A DNA stretch of 64,000 bases, from contig CM041777.1 of assembly GCA_023374045.1 (NCBI GenBank), positions 478,059,594 through 478,123,593 on the forward strand, in the 5' to 3' direction. Both the position numbers and the translations under genes were made by a program. This document shows, piece by piece, positions 1 through 10,794 of this stretch (within the stretch, counting starts at the first letter, position 1; each line of letters opens with the position of its first letter). The notes under the pieces were generated by a model. That model was not told where the DNA came from. It ran no database searches and saw only the letters and a program-made list of their open reading frames with translations. Origin of the DNA: Limonium bicolor. Its lineage: Eukaryota > Streptophyta > Magnoliopsida > Caryophyllales > Plumbaginaceae.

Positions 1-330
1 CGCTCCTCTGCAATTTTTATTTAAATAAAAGCAAAATTAAAGAAACTGGTACTCCCCTGATATTATTTTTGCTTGCATTAATCGGAGTTCCCCCACACTT
101 GAGCTTCAGCCTCAAGCAGCGTAGCTTGGTTGCGGTGTCCACATGGAGGTGCACCTGCATAAAACACTAGAAGCATCCATACTAAAAACGGGGTTAAAAG
201 TTAGCAAAATAAAATTTAAAGAGAACCTGAAAATTAAAAAGAACAATAAAGTAAATAAAATAAAAATACACCCGGGTTGCCTCCCGGGAAGCTGCCCTTC
301 TTTAACATCTTTGGCTAGACGCCTGCTCTG

Positions 331-884
331 TTATCCTGGATCAAAACAAAACGTTACCTCGGCATATAAAATAAGAAAATTAATACTCCACAAAATCTGA
401 TGTTTGAGGAGGTAATGCCGGGAACGTAGTTCTAACAGAAGACCCGGTGGTGGTGATTTTTCTTCCTCAAATTGGAGGATGTAAACATCATCCTCTTTTA
501 GGTGAGGCTCGTAGAAAGAACGCTGTTTAATATCATCTTCAGAGAAAGTTAATTCTTTAAAGGTGATAGTGGCGTTTTGTTTGGATATTTTGGTGGGAGG
601 TGATGGCAATTCCTTCTCTTCATTTTCGAGGATATAGATATCCTCATCTTCTGGGTAGAGCACAGAGAAGGATGGAAACTGGTGGTAGGCGATTGTAGAG
701 GGAAGAGAATAACTTACATCCGTAGTGGGGTGTTCTACCTCATGAATTATTTCGCTCTTCGGTTGCTGTTCCGGTTGAGCGAGTCTCTCCAGGTATTCTG
801 GTTGATCTTCTAACCATAGTTGTTCTGTAATATGAGACAATCTTCATAATCATGAGCTCCCCCACATACGGAGCAGTATAAATA
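331..884 (-). pseudogene. Gag remnant: zinc knuckle plus 169-residue acidic frame (E1)
   Basis: Near 884-838 the minus strand encodes YCSVCGGAHDYEDC, a C-x2-C-x3-H-x4-C knuckle of the kind that ends Athila/Tat Gag proteins, where it binds genomic RNA during packaging. That frame stops within about 30 bases. An overlapping frame starting at 840 runs for 169 residues to 331. It is rich in Glu, Asp and Pro, with stretches such as YPEDEDIYIL and HLKEDDVYILQFEEE. The two frames look like one protein broken by a frameshift. No capsid, protease or reverse transcriptase is present. The acidic part has no function I recognise; it may be a decayed Gag C-terminus or an accessory frame specific to this non-autonomous family. 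Confidence 0.5.
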
Positions 885-1290
885 CTGTGAATAGCAAAAC
901 TCTTGCACGTACACCTGTTCCATTTCCATTTTTTTTTTTGCGTTTTTTTTTGTATATAAAAACAAGACAGATTGGAGAAGAACTGAATTGAGAACGCGCG
1001 TTTTTTTTTCTGGTGTGAGTGACGTCCGCCTGGACAACCGCCTGGTACTGGGGCGGACAAGGGTGCTGCGACCGCGAGTCTGTCCGCGTCCAAAACAGGC
1101 GGACACGCCTCTGTTGCTTTTTTTTTTCGATTTCGATTAGATAGTTACTGAAACAAAACAACAGATTAGAAACAAACATATAATATAACAAGGTATAAAA
1201 GATAATTAATATAAACAACAAATTAGTATAGACAAAATATTCTAATATGACAAGTGAATAATCCGGGGCTTAGGGACTAGAATAAACTAG

Positions 1291-1308
1291 TCCCCGGCAG
1301 CGGCGCCA
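1291..1308 (-). other. Primer-binding site of E1 (tRNA-Asp type)
   Basis: The minus strand reads TGGCGCCGCTGCCGGGGA, which matches the TGGCGCCGTTGCCGGGGA site used by Athila, Tat and Ogre elements except at one position. It lies three bases inside the LTR end. It fixes the element's orientation and its LTR boundary. Confidence 0.85.
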
Positions 1309-2246
1309 TTTTGCAGACGTTATAAAGTGAGTGGTTAAACTGGTGTAAAATTAAAAGAAAAGAAATTAAAACTCAAATTAAACGTCGGGCTGCAAATAAA
1401 TCCCGGTCACAGTAGTATAGTGAAAATGTAAGCAACCGGATGTCGAACCGTGGGACTAATGTACATATAATAGTACCTAAGCGTGTCACAAAGGGGGGTG
1501 GATTAATTGACTTGTAAATGAATAAAAAGGACAGATAAATATACTAAGTTAACAGAAAAAATAAAATGGAACTCTGGGTCAGGTTAATATAATCTGCATA
1601 ATTAAGCTATCTCTACTGGTTTAATAATTTGGCAAGGTTCCTGTAATTATCTTAAGGACTAAGTCATAGCCTCATAAGAACTCGTTCACCTGTAATGCAA
1701 GGTTCTAATCAAGGTTCAAGCAAAAGCCTGCGAACGGCAGAGGAGTATTGAGGAATTACATTTGCAACTGAATACTAACTTATTAAATCATAACAAGTTT
1801 CCTCCAGTTTTACATCTTAATTAACCTATCTATTTATCACACGGTCTGATCAAAATGACTTAGGAAAGCAATTTAATAAACTCATGACATTTATTAAAAA
1901 GGTGCGAGATAACCTTTAAACGTAACAACTATATATAATTAAAACCAGTAAAAATAATGCATAATTAATACAAACACATAATAACCATTCCCAGAGTAAA
2001 CGTAAACTAGCCTAACATATTAAATAGATAGACAGAGACAAGAGTAATAGAAATCATCCGTAATCACTCCGGCTCACTCTGCTATTTTGTATACGTAGGG
2101 CTAGAGGTGGATTTGGTGGACTGTAAAATAAATAAAATGGAGAAGGCGAGAGAAGAGAAATGAGATGGCGTGAGGTGTGGTGAAGTGGTCGTGGATTGTA
2201 TGGGTGGTGGATGTGGATTGTTTTTTTGAAAGGAGAAGACTCGTGG

Positions 2247-2256
2247 GTTTTTATAG
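2247..2256 (-). promoter_or_regulatory. Probable TATA box of the E1 LTR
   Basis: The minus strand reads CTCTATAAAAACCC, a good plant TATA box. It lies about 830 bases into the LTR and downstream of the hairpin cluster, where a U3 promoter is expected. The transcription start is not otherwise marked. Confidence 0.5.
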
Positions 2257-2509
2257 AGAAAGGAAGAGGCAAAGGCAGCAGATAAGGAACGCGTGAATTG
2301 ATTGAGGCGGTGCAGCTCATTGATTGCTCATTTATTGCTTGCTTCATTGATTGCAGGGGGACAGAGCGTGCAGAGTAGATGGATAAATTGAAGACAGTGG
2401 ACGAGTTGCAGAAGTCGGCGAAGGCAAGTTGCAGACGGCGCGCGAAGAAAGAAACGTGCGTCGCTCTCAGATCTGGAATTTTTAAACACGCGTCCGCGTG
2501 GTGTCCTCC

Positions 2510-2705
2510 TTGTTGTCCGCATGACAACCAGGCGGTTGCATGGCCATATGTCCCGCTCACCATTCAGGCGGTAGTAGAGGCGGTTGCCCCTTCTTCTTGT
2601 CCTCTCGCGTCCGCTCAGAAGACCGCCCAACAACCATGCGGTTGTCACAAAGCCTCCTCTCTTCCGCTAGCTGTCCGCCTGCATTGCATGCGGTTGCAAT
2701 GTTTT
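2510..2705. repeat. GC-rich short hairpin cluster in the E1 LTR
   Basis: At least three inverted motifs recur about every 54 bases, for example CAACC-AGGC-GGTTG near 2525, CAACC-ATGC-GGTTG near 2632 and CATTGCATGCGGTTGCAATG near 2684. They share GCGGTTG and GTCCGC words. Related GTCCGC/GCGGAC words recur at 1024-1105 in the leader. The cluster lies about 250 bases upstream of the TATA box in element orientation, so it is in U3. The layout parallels the hairpin array of E2 but the motif differs. Confidence 0.6.
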
Positions 2706-3189
2706 GTTTTAGGCGATCAGTACGCTGCTCCTGAAATACAATTGAAGCATAGCTCGTGCTCGTGAGTAAAATTCAAACAATATAATGCCCATGATCACGA
2801 TGCAGTCACACGTGATTCATTTCCATCGTGAAGTGCTGTAGCCTTTACGTGATATTTTTAGTATATATATATATTTTCCTGCATTAGACACATAAAATAT
2901 ATCAGTTCATATCAATACATAATCTAAGAAAATATATAATAAGTGAGTAATATTATCGTGAAAGTAAGTAAGTACAAATAAACAAATTTAGAGGAAAACT
3001 AACAAAATGGAGAAATGAGCAAGAAAGTGTTTAATAATATATGACATACACCTATAAAACATGCTCATTTGGACACTTATCAGTAACAACAATTAAATCA
3101 AGCCCCAGCAAGCAGTACAATCCTTCCTATCAGAAGCAGCCACTGCAGAGTCAGCAGCACAGAATTCAGGTGCTGGAGCGTCTTCTAGT

Positions 3190-4613
3190 ATGGATGAAGT
3201 TCTGCCAGGATGGATGATTTCATCTCGGTTAGCGCGAAGAAGTTCAATGAGCTGGAAGTTTTCAATCAGGAGCAAAGAACTTTCAACGCTGATCAAAGGA
3301 CATTCAATAGAAACATCGAGATCAGCTGTCTCAGATATCTCAGCAGCTAGCTCACCGTCCTTCGGTTCCTTGCCTAGTCAGTCAGAGCAGAATCCGAGAG
3401 AGCATGCCAAAGCTGTTTTTGTTGTGGAAGACGATGCTCCACTTGTTGCTGTCATTCAGCCTGTTCGAGAAGAGGTTGAGGACTCTAGTAAAGCTTTTGA
3501 AACACCCAAGGGAAGGAGTCTCCTGAAACTCAACCTTCTTACTCTTCTTTTTCTAATCATAAATTTGAAGAACCTATTCCTTTTCCTGACAGGTTAAAGA
3601 AAAGGGACCTCGACGAACAACTTGGAAAATTTCTTACATTTTTAGGAAAATCAACTAAGGATATGCCTTTTTCTGAAGTGCTTAAGTTTATGCCAAATTA
3701 TGCTAAGCTAGTAGATGATATCTTGGCTAAAAAATCTTCTTTGCAGGAAAAGGAAACGGTGAAGAAGGTAACTACTAGGAGCGGTAAAGGTAAAACTAAT
3801 GAGCTTGAGGTGAATATAGAGGAACCGGTGCTAGAGAATGAGCGTAATTGCAAACCACCCAATCTCCTCCACCTACACCACCTGCAGTCGACGTTTCCCC
3901 TTCAGTTCCCTTCCCAGGAAGAACCAAGCGTTTCAAGGAGGATAGTGAGTTTGATAAGTTCCTTACTTTACTTCGTCAACTATCTGTTGATATTCCTTTT
4001 GTGAATTAGTTGCGAAGGTGCCTAACTATGCCAAGTATTTAAGGAAGCTTTTATCTAACAAGGAAAAGTTAGTTGAGACAAGGGACTATTCAGCTTACAG
4101 GAACTTGTTCAGCGATCATACAAAAGCGCCAACCAGAAAAATGCAAAGATCCTGGAAGTTTCACAATTCCTTGCAGAGTAGGAGACATTGACTTTGACCA
4201 CTGTCTTGCTGATTTGGGAGCATCATCAGTCTCATGCCATACACTATTTATGAAAAGCTTGGGATGGGGACTTACAGCCTACACGAATGACGCTTCAGCT
4301 AGCAGATCGCTCAATGGTTTATCCTTGTGGAATCGCTAAGGATGTGATGGTTAAGGTGGAGCATCTGTACTTTCCTTGCGATTTTGTCGTACTCGACATG
4401 GCTGCAGATCCAACAGTCCCTATCATCCTTGGAAGACCCTTCCTAGCAACAGCCGACGCCCGAATCGAAGTTGCTCACGGTACGATCACTTTGAATGCAG
4501 AAGGTGAGCAACTACTGTTTTATGCTGGTAGGTCTTCAAAACAAGTTTTGGAAGCATCTCGAACTTCTTGTCGCTGGGACCCCAAAACAGCCCAATCATC
4601 TGGAGCCTCTTGA
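3190..4613 (+). pseudogene. Gag C-terminus and retropepsin of an Athila/Tat element, frameshifted
   Basis: The reading frame changes near 3590, 4010 and 4300. A Ser/Glu-rich linker (3190-3590) is followed by a helical motif, KFMPNYAKLVDDILAKK (3685-3740), typical of the Athila/Tat gag-protease junction. A second copy of that motif follows (3950-4070: DKFLTLLRQL, then NYAKYLRKLLSNKEKL in another frame), so the module is duplicated. The protease follows: DPGSFTIPC (about 4150), the active site as DLGAS (about 4215), ADRSMVYPCGIA, and the closing IILGRPFLATA (4420-4455). Retropepsin would cut the polyprotein in the virus-like particle. Nothing after it resembles reverse transcriptase. The frameshifts mean no functional product. 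Confidence 0.8.
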
Positions 4614-4619
4614 GAGAAT

Positions 4620-5917
4620 GAGGCACGGTCTAGCCAAAGACCGAAAAGACGGGCGGCTGGCTGGGAGACAACCCAGTTTTGTGAGTTTTATTATTTTCAT
4701 TTTTGTTTATTTCTCGTAAGTTTTATTATTTTTCAATCTTTATTTTTGGGCTAATAAGTTTGTTAGACATGTTCTTCATGAGGGAACCAAGGGAAACCCT
4801 GTCGAGTTTTCTACAGAATTCAACACCCCGCTGTTCTACATAAGTGTGAGGACGTTGTCCTCACCATACTCCAGGGGCGTGATTTTCTAACTTCTTTTAT
4901 TTGAAGTTGTTTTCTGCGACTTGTGTTATCCTTCCGTCTTGATCATTTACATGAAGCAATGAGGGCATTGCTAATTTTTAAGTGTGAGGAAGGGAAATTG
5001 CACATACTCATATTCATGTTCAATTTCATTCGAATGTGCTAATTTTGACCAATTTTCTTTCAAGACAATCACTCCATTTTCACTATATTTTTGTTGGCCC
5101 TCAAAAATTTTGGTTGCATACATACCTGAGTCTTATTCAGTGGTTGGATAAGTTGGTTTGGAACACCGCACGAGTAGCACTAGTTTTTGTGAGATCGAAG
5201 TGGAAAACAGTTGTGGGAATTCTGGTTGCACTGCTTGTATGTACAGTTTTGATTAATGTTTGTCTATTTCTTCTTTAAAAAGTTAAGCCTATTAGTGAAA
5301 CTATTTGATTTTGATTTCACTTGGGGACTTTGGGAATGATTATTGAATGAAAGGAAGGAAGGACAAAGGCAAGGTACTCCTCTAATCGAACTTTTAACCC
5401 AGAAAACAGGCCTCGCCCATTTGGTAATTAAGTCCTCGGGGTGCCTCATCACCCATCTACCTAAGGTCATCTGATCTGGGATAGAAGACCCAACACCGCT
5501 ACATGAATGGAGAGAAAAGTCTGAGGGATATAAAAGAGAAAGTTAATGCTTGTTTAGAAAGTTGAAGAAATTTGCTAATTTCAAATGCAAAGTGCAAAAT
5601 CTTTCTTGATTATGAGTACGTGGTGATGAAAGGTAATATGGAATAAGATATTACTTCTCACCCCTTGTCGTCCATGGATTGTGGAAAGTTAATTGGAAAG
5701 TAGTCCCTGAGTGAAATTGGAGTCAGTGGTTTTACTATGTGCCTTAAGCTCTTGCAAAATACTTCTCAATTCACTGTTTATGAAAACCTGCAAGTGTGGA
5801 TCATTGTTCTATATGACTGCTTTTCATTATTAGATCTCCTTGTGCACAGTTCTTAACTGACGACTCCCTTCTGTAAGATTTTAGTATGTTTCTATTTGCT
5901 TGAGGGCAAGCAAAGAT
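4620..5917 (+). other. 3' untranslated region of E2 between protease and LTR
   Basis: This is noncoding sequence of the sort found between the polyprotein and the 3' LTR in Athila/Tat elements. It begins with GGGAGACAACCCAG (about 4660), the counterpart of the E1 block near 260-297. AAGTGTGAGGA-type words occur at about 4840, 4979 and 5918. The first forms a perfect hairpin, GTGAGGAC-GTT-GTCCTCAC (4845-4863). Short open frames inside it (for example 5036-5278) have no recognisable content. Confidence 0.55.
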
Positions 5918-5931
5918 TAAGTGTGAGGAAG
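5918..5931 (+). other. Polypurine tract of E2 (degenerate)
   Basis: AAGTGTGAGGAAG immediately precedes the LTR start TGATAAGT at 5933. This is the position and style of the plus-strand primer in Athila/Tat elements, which usually read AAGTGTGGGGGA. It marks the internal/LTR boundary. Confidence 0.6.
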
Positions 5932-6187
5932 TTGATAAGTCAGGAATTTGTCTAAGTTTACTAGACTAATTCATGCTTAATTTTCTACATTATGACATTA
6001 ACTTTCCTCTTTAATGCTTTAATTACTCTTCATTGTTATATTTGTCTCCAATGATTGATTTCATATGTTTTCAGGATAAATTACTCAACAAAGTGCTTAA
6101 ATGAAGATTTTAGAGGTTAGAGCAACATGGGAAGTCAAACCAGAGTCAAATACAGATTTTCATTCATCACTGTTGCACTTTATAGAG

Positions 6188-6436
6188 GGTCCGGGTTTGC
6201 ATCTGGGTTTATAAACCCGGATCCCCTCGTCGCAGAACATTCTGCCTAATTTCAGGCTTGTTCCGGGTTTGAGGAATGGTTTGAAACCCGGAACATACCA
6301 GGGCGAGACTTTCTGCCTCAAAATTCATATGTTCCGGGTTTGCATGTTGGTTTGCAACCCGGACCACAAGACCGGAGAAGCTACTGCCTCAATTTTCATA
6401 TGTTCCGGGTTTGCATATGGGTTTTAAACCCGGAAC
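6188..6436 (+). repeat. Tandem CCGGGTTT hairpin array, 4 units of about 71 bp
   Basis: Four units start near 6188, 6260, 6331 and 6401. Each has TCCGGGTTT, a loop of about 8-12 bases often containing GCAT or GGTTT, then the complement AAACCCGGA. Units are joined by spacers carrying TTCTGCCT or CTACTGCCTC, and two spacers end TTTTCATAT or ATTCATAT just before the next hairpin. The array ends about 125 bases before the TATA box. The same unit occurs in the unrelated LTRs at 18267, 49671 and 60442. Confidence 0.85.
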
Positions 6437-6561
6437 ATCACCAGCGGAGCGCGGAGTTCTGTTTCGAATTAACGGAATTAATGTATATCTTTAGTGGCCG
6501 TCGTTTAATGAGGCTTATTAGAGATAGATTTGAGAGGGAGAAAAGATAGAATTCCTTTTGT

Positions 6562-6570
6562 TATAAAAAG
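6562..6570 (+). promoter_or_regulatory. Probable TATA box of the E2 LTR
   Basis: TATAAAAAG lies 630 bases into the LTR, about 125 bases after the hairpin array. It suits the U3 promoter that would drive the element's genomic RNA. Confidence 0.5.
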
Positions 6571-7471
6571 AGGAGGCCAGCCAACGAAAAGGGGACGTCT
6601 TGGAACACACAAAATCCCCACAGTACACATCTTGAGCGCACAGAATAATCACGATACAGAGAGAATTAGTTTGAGAGCTTGGAGTCTGGTTTGGAGTTTG
6701 GAGCAGAGCACAGAAAGGAGTTCACCACGGAGACTGAACAGAGTTTCTTCTTGTTCTCTATTACTAAGCTTATTGTAAACATGTCAATGGCTGAGTAGTT
6801 CCCTTAGATTTCGGTTTGCTATGTATCCCTAAATTGACTATTCCTGTTCCTTTGTGATTTAATGCAATTTAATTGAGTAAAGTTATTTTCCTTGCTTAAT
6901 TTCTTTAATCGTTATAATTTGGCCAATTATAAGGATTAGTATTTTGTTAGCTTATATGTGACGACTGCGGCTTTCAATTGAATTCAGGAAAATAACCGGT
7001 TAGTTTAGAGACGGTAATTCCTCTAAATAGCTAATTGACTAATAAACTAGATTGTTCTTAAGGCGGTTAGTAAACAGTGGGTTCGTAACGAGAGTTAGAA
7101 TTCGGTCTTTATTAACTAGTATTTGCTAAGCGGGAGACCGGAGGTAAATTATCTTAGTTCTAGGGTTTTACTCAGAATTATCTTTTAAATCACTTAGGGA
7201 TAGGAATCACGGATTTAGGGTGCAGTAGTAAACCGGGATCTTCTTCTCCAAATCAGTTTCACAACATTTATTTTTCCTGCTTATTATTGTTTCGCATGTC
7301 GTTTACAGTATTTAATTGTCATCAAATCAAACCCCAATTTCCTGTTTTATTTTAATTCGGTTAGTAAAGATTAAACTAGACACATCGCCTCCTCTGGTTC
7401 GATACTTAGGGATTACTCTCTATTAAAACTTGCTAGAATTGACCGGTACACTTGCCGTTAGGTTTTATCCC

Positions 7472-10400
7472 AACAGCAGCAAACCATTTAAGTTTTTGGC
7501 AGCTTGGTTTTCTCATCCTGACTTTAATAAAGCTGTTAGTCAAAACTGGAATCCTAGGTGTAACCTTAGCTCTTCCATTGATCATTTAGGCAGTTTCTTG
7601 AGGGGCTGGAACAAGGACGTCTTTGGCCATATTATTGGCAATAAAAGAAGATGTTTAGCTAGGCTTAGAGGGATTCAGAGGGCTATTGATGAGGGTAGAG
7701 GAAATCACCTCCGCGGTTTGGAAAAGAAAATTTCCAAAGACTTAGAAACTTGGTTGATTAGGGAAGAATCTCTTTGGTGCCAAAAGTCTAGAGATAGATG
7801 GATCAGTCGTGGTGATAGAAATACTTCTTACTTTCACACTAAAGTCAATATTAGAAGAAATAGAAACAGAGTGCACAAGCTTTTGGGTTGTGACGGGACT
7901 TGGGTCACTATTCCGGAGGAGCTTGGGAAGCTTTTTGTGAATCTTTTCTCATCAATTTAGGAAATCTGAACTTCCCCTTGAGCCCCTAAATTTTAATGAC
8001 TTTAAGCCTCTCTCTTTAGGAAACCTTGCTGAGTTAGATAGAGAGGTTGACCTTAGTGAGGTTAGATTTGCTCTTAAAGGTATGAAAGCTTTTAGTGCGC
8101 CGGGCAAGGATGGCTTTCCTGCTGGTTTTTATCAAAGTTTTTGGAATTTGGTGGGTACCAAAACTGTCCATTTTGTCAGAGAGGTTTTCCCTTCTCAAAA
8201 GCTTGACCCTAGCCTGAATGAAACAATTATTACCCTTATCCCTAAGCTGGGACACCCGACCTTGGTTAGTCAATTTCGCCCCATCTCCTTATGCAAAGTC
8301 CAATATAAGATCCTTGCTAAAACCATTGTTAATCGACTGAAACCTTTTATGCCCTTTTGGGTTTTTTGTTCCGGGCAGGAGTATTTTTGAGAATATTACT
8401 CTTGTCCAAGAAGCTATTTATTGTATTCAAAACTCCAAGGTTAAGGATGGTTTCGTGGCCATGAAGGTAGATCTTGCTAAAGCATATGACTGTTTGGCTT
8501 GGAATTTCATTAAAGAGACCCTTGAGTGCATCAGTATTCCGTCTAGACTTAAGAATGTAATCTTACAGTGCATTACTTCGGTCTCTTTCCAGATCAGTTG
8601 GAATGGAGTCCTTTCTGAGTCTGTTGCTGCTGGGAGGGGGATTAGGCAGGGGGATCCCCTTTCCCCTTTTATCTTTGTGCTGTGTATGGAAAGGTTCTCT
8701 CAGCTTATCCAAGCCAGGGTGGATAGAAAGGAGTGGCTTCCTCTTTCCTTAGGCAAGAAAGAAACATCCATTTCTCACTTATTTTTCGCAGATGACCTTG
8801 TTCTCTTTGGAAAGGCTACTCCCAACCAAGTTAGGACTATGCCTGTTTATCTTGAGGATTTTTGTAGGGCTTCGGGCCAGATTATCAATTTTAATAAATC
8901 GTCTATCATTATTTCTAAAATGTGAGTGTGGAAAGAGCCCGTATTCTGGAACTAGAATTGGGCATGCGGTCTACTAGGGACTTTGGGAAGTACTTGGGTG
9001 TTTATATCGGTCAGGGTAAGTCTAGTAAGCAAGCTGATAACTTAATTGTGGCAAAAATCCAAGATCAGTTATCAGGTTGGAAGCTAAAATCTCTATCCCT
9101 AGCTGGACGAATTTGTCTAGTCAAGAGTGCAATTTCTTCTATTCCGATCCATAATATGCATTGCAAATTACTTTCTGCCCGTGCTTGTGATAGTATTGAT
9201 CGCTTAAGTCGAAATTTCATTTGGGGTCATGAGTCGGGTAAAAAAAGCTTTCATGATGTTGGATGGGATAGAATCTGTATGCCAAAAAATGAGGGGGGTC
9301 TTGGCATAAGAAAGACTAGAATAATGAATAGAGCATGCTTTGGCAAATTAGTGTGGAACTTGGTCTCAAACCCCAGCAGTTTATGTTTGAGGCTGTTGCG
9401 AAATAGGTATCCTAACCCTAACATTAATAGATGCTCCCCGATCTGGAAAGGAGTTCAGAGGTGTTCTGAGATTGTTGAGTTAGGGGCCCGGTGGATAGTA
9501 AGTAATGGTTCCCGAATTAATTTTTGGTCTGATTTTTGGGCTGTCCAGCCGTGCTTATCTTATTGGAAATGTTCTGAGATTCCTGAGGAGTTTTTGCAGG
9601 AAAACATTGCTAGTTATTGGTCGCAAAATTTTGGTTGGAAGTGGGAGAAAATTTCTCCTTTTCTTCCGCCTGAGGTTTGCAACAAAATCAAGAATTTTAA
9701 GGTTTTCCCTGATAGCAGTCCTGATTATATCTCTTGGATGTATGATCCGAATGGTAACTATAGTGTTAGCTCTGCTTATCTATTGTTGTCTGGTTTCTCT
9801 AATCATGCTAACAGTTTGAGGAACATTTTTCCTTTCAAGAAGGTTTGGAAATTGAAAGTGCAGGAAAGAAAAAAGGTGTTCATGTGGAGAGTCTGTCTTG
9901 GGAGAATCATGACCAATTCCAGGCGATTTAAAATGGGTTTCTCTCATGATAGCGCCTGCTATTTTCGCTGCCAGGAAGAGACTATTTTGCATGTCTTGAG
10001 AGACTGCCCTATTGCTAAGAAGATTTGGAAGAAGTTTCTTATGCCAAACTGTTTATGCGATTTTTTTAGCAAGGATCTGCATGTTTGGCTCTCTGATAAT
10101 ATCGGTAATTCAGCCAGTTTTATGTATAATGATGTAGAGAAGCTTTCTTTCCTATTGTATGTTACATGCTGTGGAACTAGAGAAACTCCAAGATCTTTAG
10201 TAAGGAAATAAGGAGGTTCCTACCGGTTACAATGATTACTTTGGCTATGTTTCAAAACAGAAGAGTGCGGCTGTTGAGTCTTGAATCAGATTGCATGGAG
10301 TCCAGCCGTCAATCAGCTAGGGGAGTATCTTGCTGGACACGACCTAATTTAAATTGCTTTAAATTCAATATTGATGGTGCTCTAAATTCTTCTTCTGGTT

Positions 10401-10642
10401 CTGCTGCTGCAGGGGGATTATGTAGAGATCATCAAGGAAATTGGATCAAAGGCTTTGTAGAGGTTTTTGCTGAACAAGGAGCGCTTCATGCTGAGACGAT
10501 GGCAGCCTGTAGAGCTGCTAATATGATTAAAGATCTCAATCTCAGCCACGTGGAAGTGTGTTCTGACTCTTCGGTGCTGGTTGATCTGCTCCAGTACTGC
10601 CCTCCGCTACACCCCTTGAAGCCCCTTATTAGTGAATGTTGA
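7472..10642 (+). pseudogene. L1 ORF2 remnant: reverse transcriptase, zinc finger, RNase H
   Basis: The coding sequence is split over several frames (7472-7958, 8082-8390, about 8390-8925, 8922-10211 and 10232-10642), so no protein is made. The first part has KPFKFLAAWFSHPDF and SRDRWISRGDRNTSYFH, the linker between endonuclease and polymerase. The polymerase shows APGKDGFPAGFYQ (about 8097), FRPISLCKVQYKILAK (8275), GIRQGDPLSPFIF (8638) and the catalytic FADDLVLF (8785). A thumb region with GKYLGVYIG follows, then an HVLRDCP zinc-finger motif (about 9990). The last segment has FNIDGA, HAETMAA and EVCSDSS, the acidic residues of the RNase H domain that plant L1 elements carry. The endonuclease is absent. 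Confidence 0.88.
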
Positions 10643-10722
10643 AATTTATTGTAAAGCTGTGTAGATTGTTATGTAGTTTTCTCTCCTAGAACGTGCAATC
10701 AGGTTGCTGATTCCATTGCTAA

Positions 10723-10794
10723 GCTAGGTCTAGGATGGTCATTTGGATGCCACCATGGAGGCTAGGTCTAGGATGGTCATTTGGATGCCACCAT
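10723..10794 (+). repeat. 38-bp tandem duplication in the LINE 3' region
   Basis: A unit beginning GCTAGGTCTAGGATGG and ending GATGCCACCAT occurs at 10723-10756 and again at 10761-10794, identical over 34 bases. It lies just after the RNase H frame, near the end of the LINE coding part. The identity suggests a recent slippage event or a feature of this LINE subfamily. Confidence 0.85.

Larger units (their letters stand above)
1..3082 (-). mobile_element. E1: Athila/Tat-like LTR retrotransposon, minus strand, cut by left window edge
   Basis: Read on the minus strand, a 5' LTR (3082 down to 1312) is followed by a primer-binding site (1308-1291), a leader, a scrap of gag with a zinc knuckle (about 880-838), an acidic reading frame (840-331), a GGGAGGCAACCCGGG block (about 297-260) and a CTCAAGTGTGGGGGA block (about 115-90). 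Blocks of the last two kinds normally follow the polyprotein in Athila/Tat elements. Here they come only about 1 kb after the primer site, so gag-pol appears deleted and the element non-autonomous. Its 3' LTR must lie left of the window. The bases just outside its 5' LTR are GTAAC (3083-3087), the expected target duplication. It appears inserted into E2, which starts abruptly at 3083. Confidence 0.7.
1312..3082 (-). repeat. 5' LTR of E1 (1771 bp)
   Basis: On the minus strand the LTR opens TGATAAGTGTCC at 3082 and closes ACGTCTGCA at 1312, three bases before the primer-binding site. The TGATAAGT opening matches that of the E2 3' LTR at 5933, so the two elements belong to the same lineage. The LTR holds a GC-rich hairpin cluster (2510-2705), then a TATA box (about 2250), then a promoter-distal part rich in A and T. 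Only one LTR of the pair is in view, so the boundaries rest on the terminal motifs and not on comparison. Confidence 0.7.
3083..7471 (+). mobile_element. E2: Athila/Tat-like retrotransposon derivative lacking pol, plus strand
   Basis: The body contains decayed gag and a retropepsin (3190-4613), then a long untranslated 3' region, a polypurine stretch and a 3' LTR from 5933. No reverse transcriptase, RNase H or integrase lies between the protease and the 3' region, so this is a gag-protease-only, non-autonomous derivative. The 5' part is missing in the window because E1 sits against it at 3083; it should continue left of E1. The right end is next to, or truncated by, an L1 LINE. Confidence 0.75.
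5933..7471 (+). repeat. 3' LTR of E2 (about 1.54 kb)
   Basis: It opens TGATAAGTCAGG at 5933. Its last part contains TTCGATACTTAGGGATTACT and GACCGGTACACTTGCCG (7400-7460), the closing block usual for Athila/Tat LTRs. It carries the CCGGGTTT hairpin array (6188-6436) and a TATA box at 6562. The exact right end is uncertain because L1 sequence begins at about 7472. Confidence 0.7.

Noticed and set aside
3083..7471. Endogenous pararetrovirus or env-bearing retrovirus
   Set aside because: LTRs, an Asp-type primer site in the relative E1 and the Athila/Tat-style protease point to a Ty3/gypsy element; no env-like or movement-protein frame is visible.
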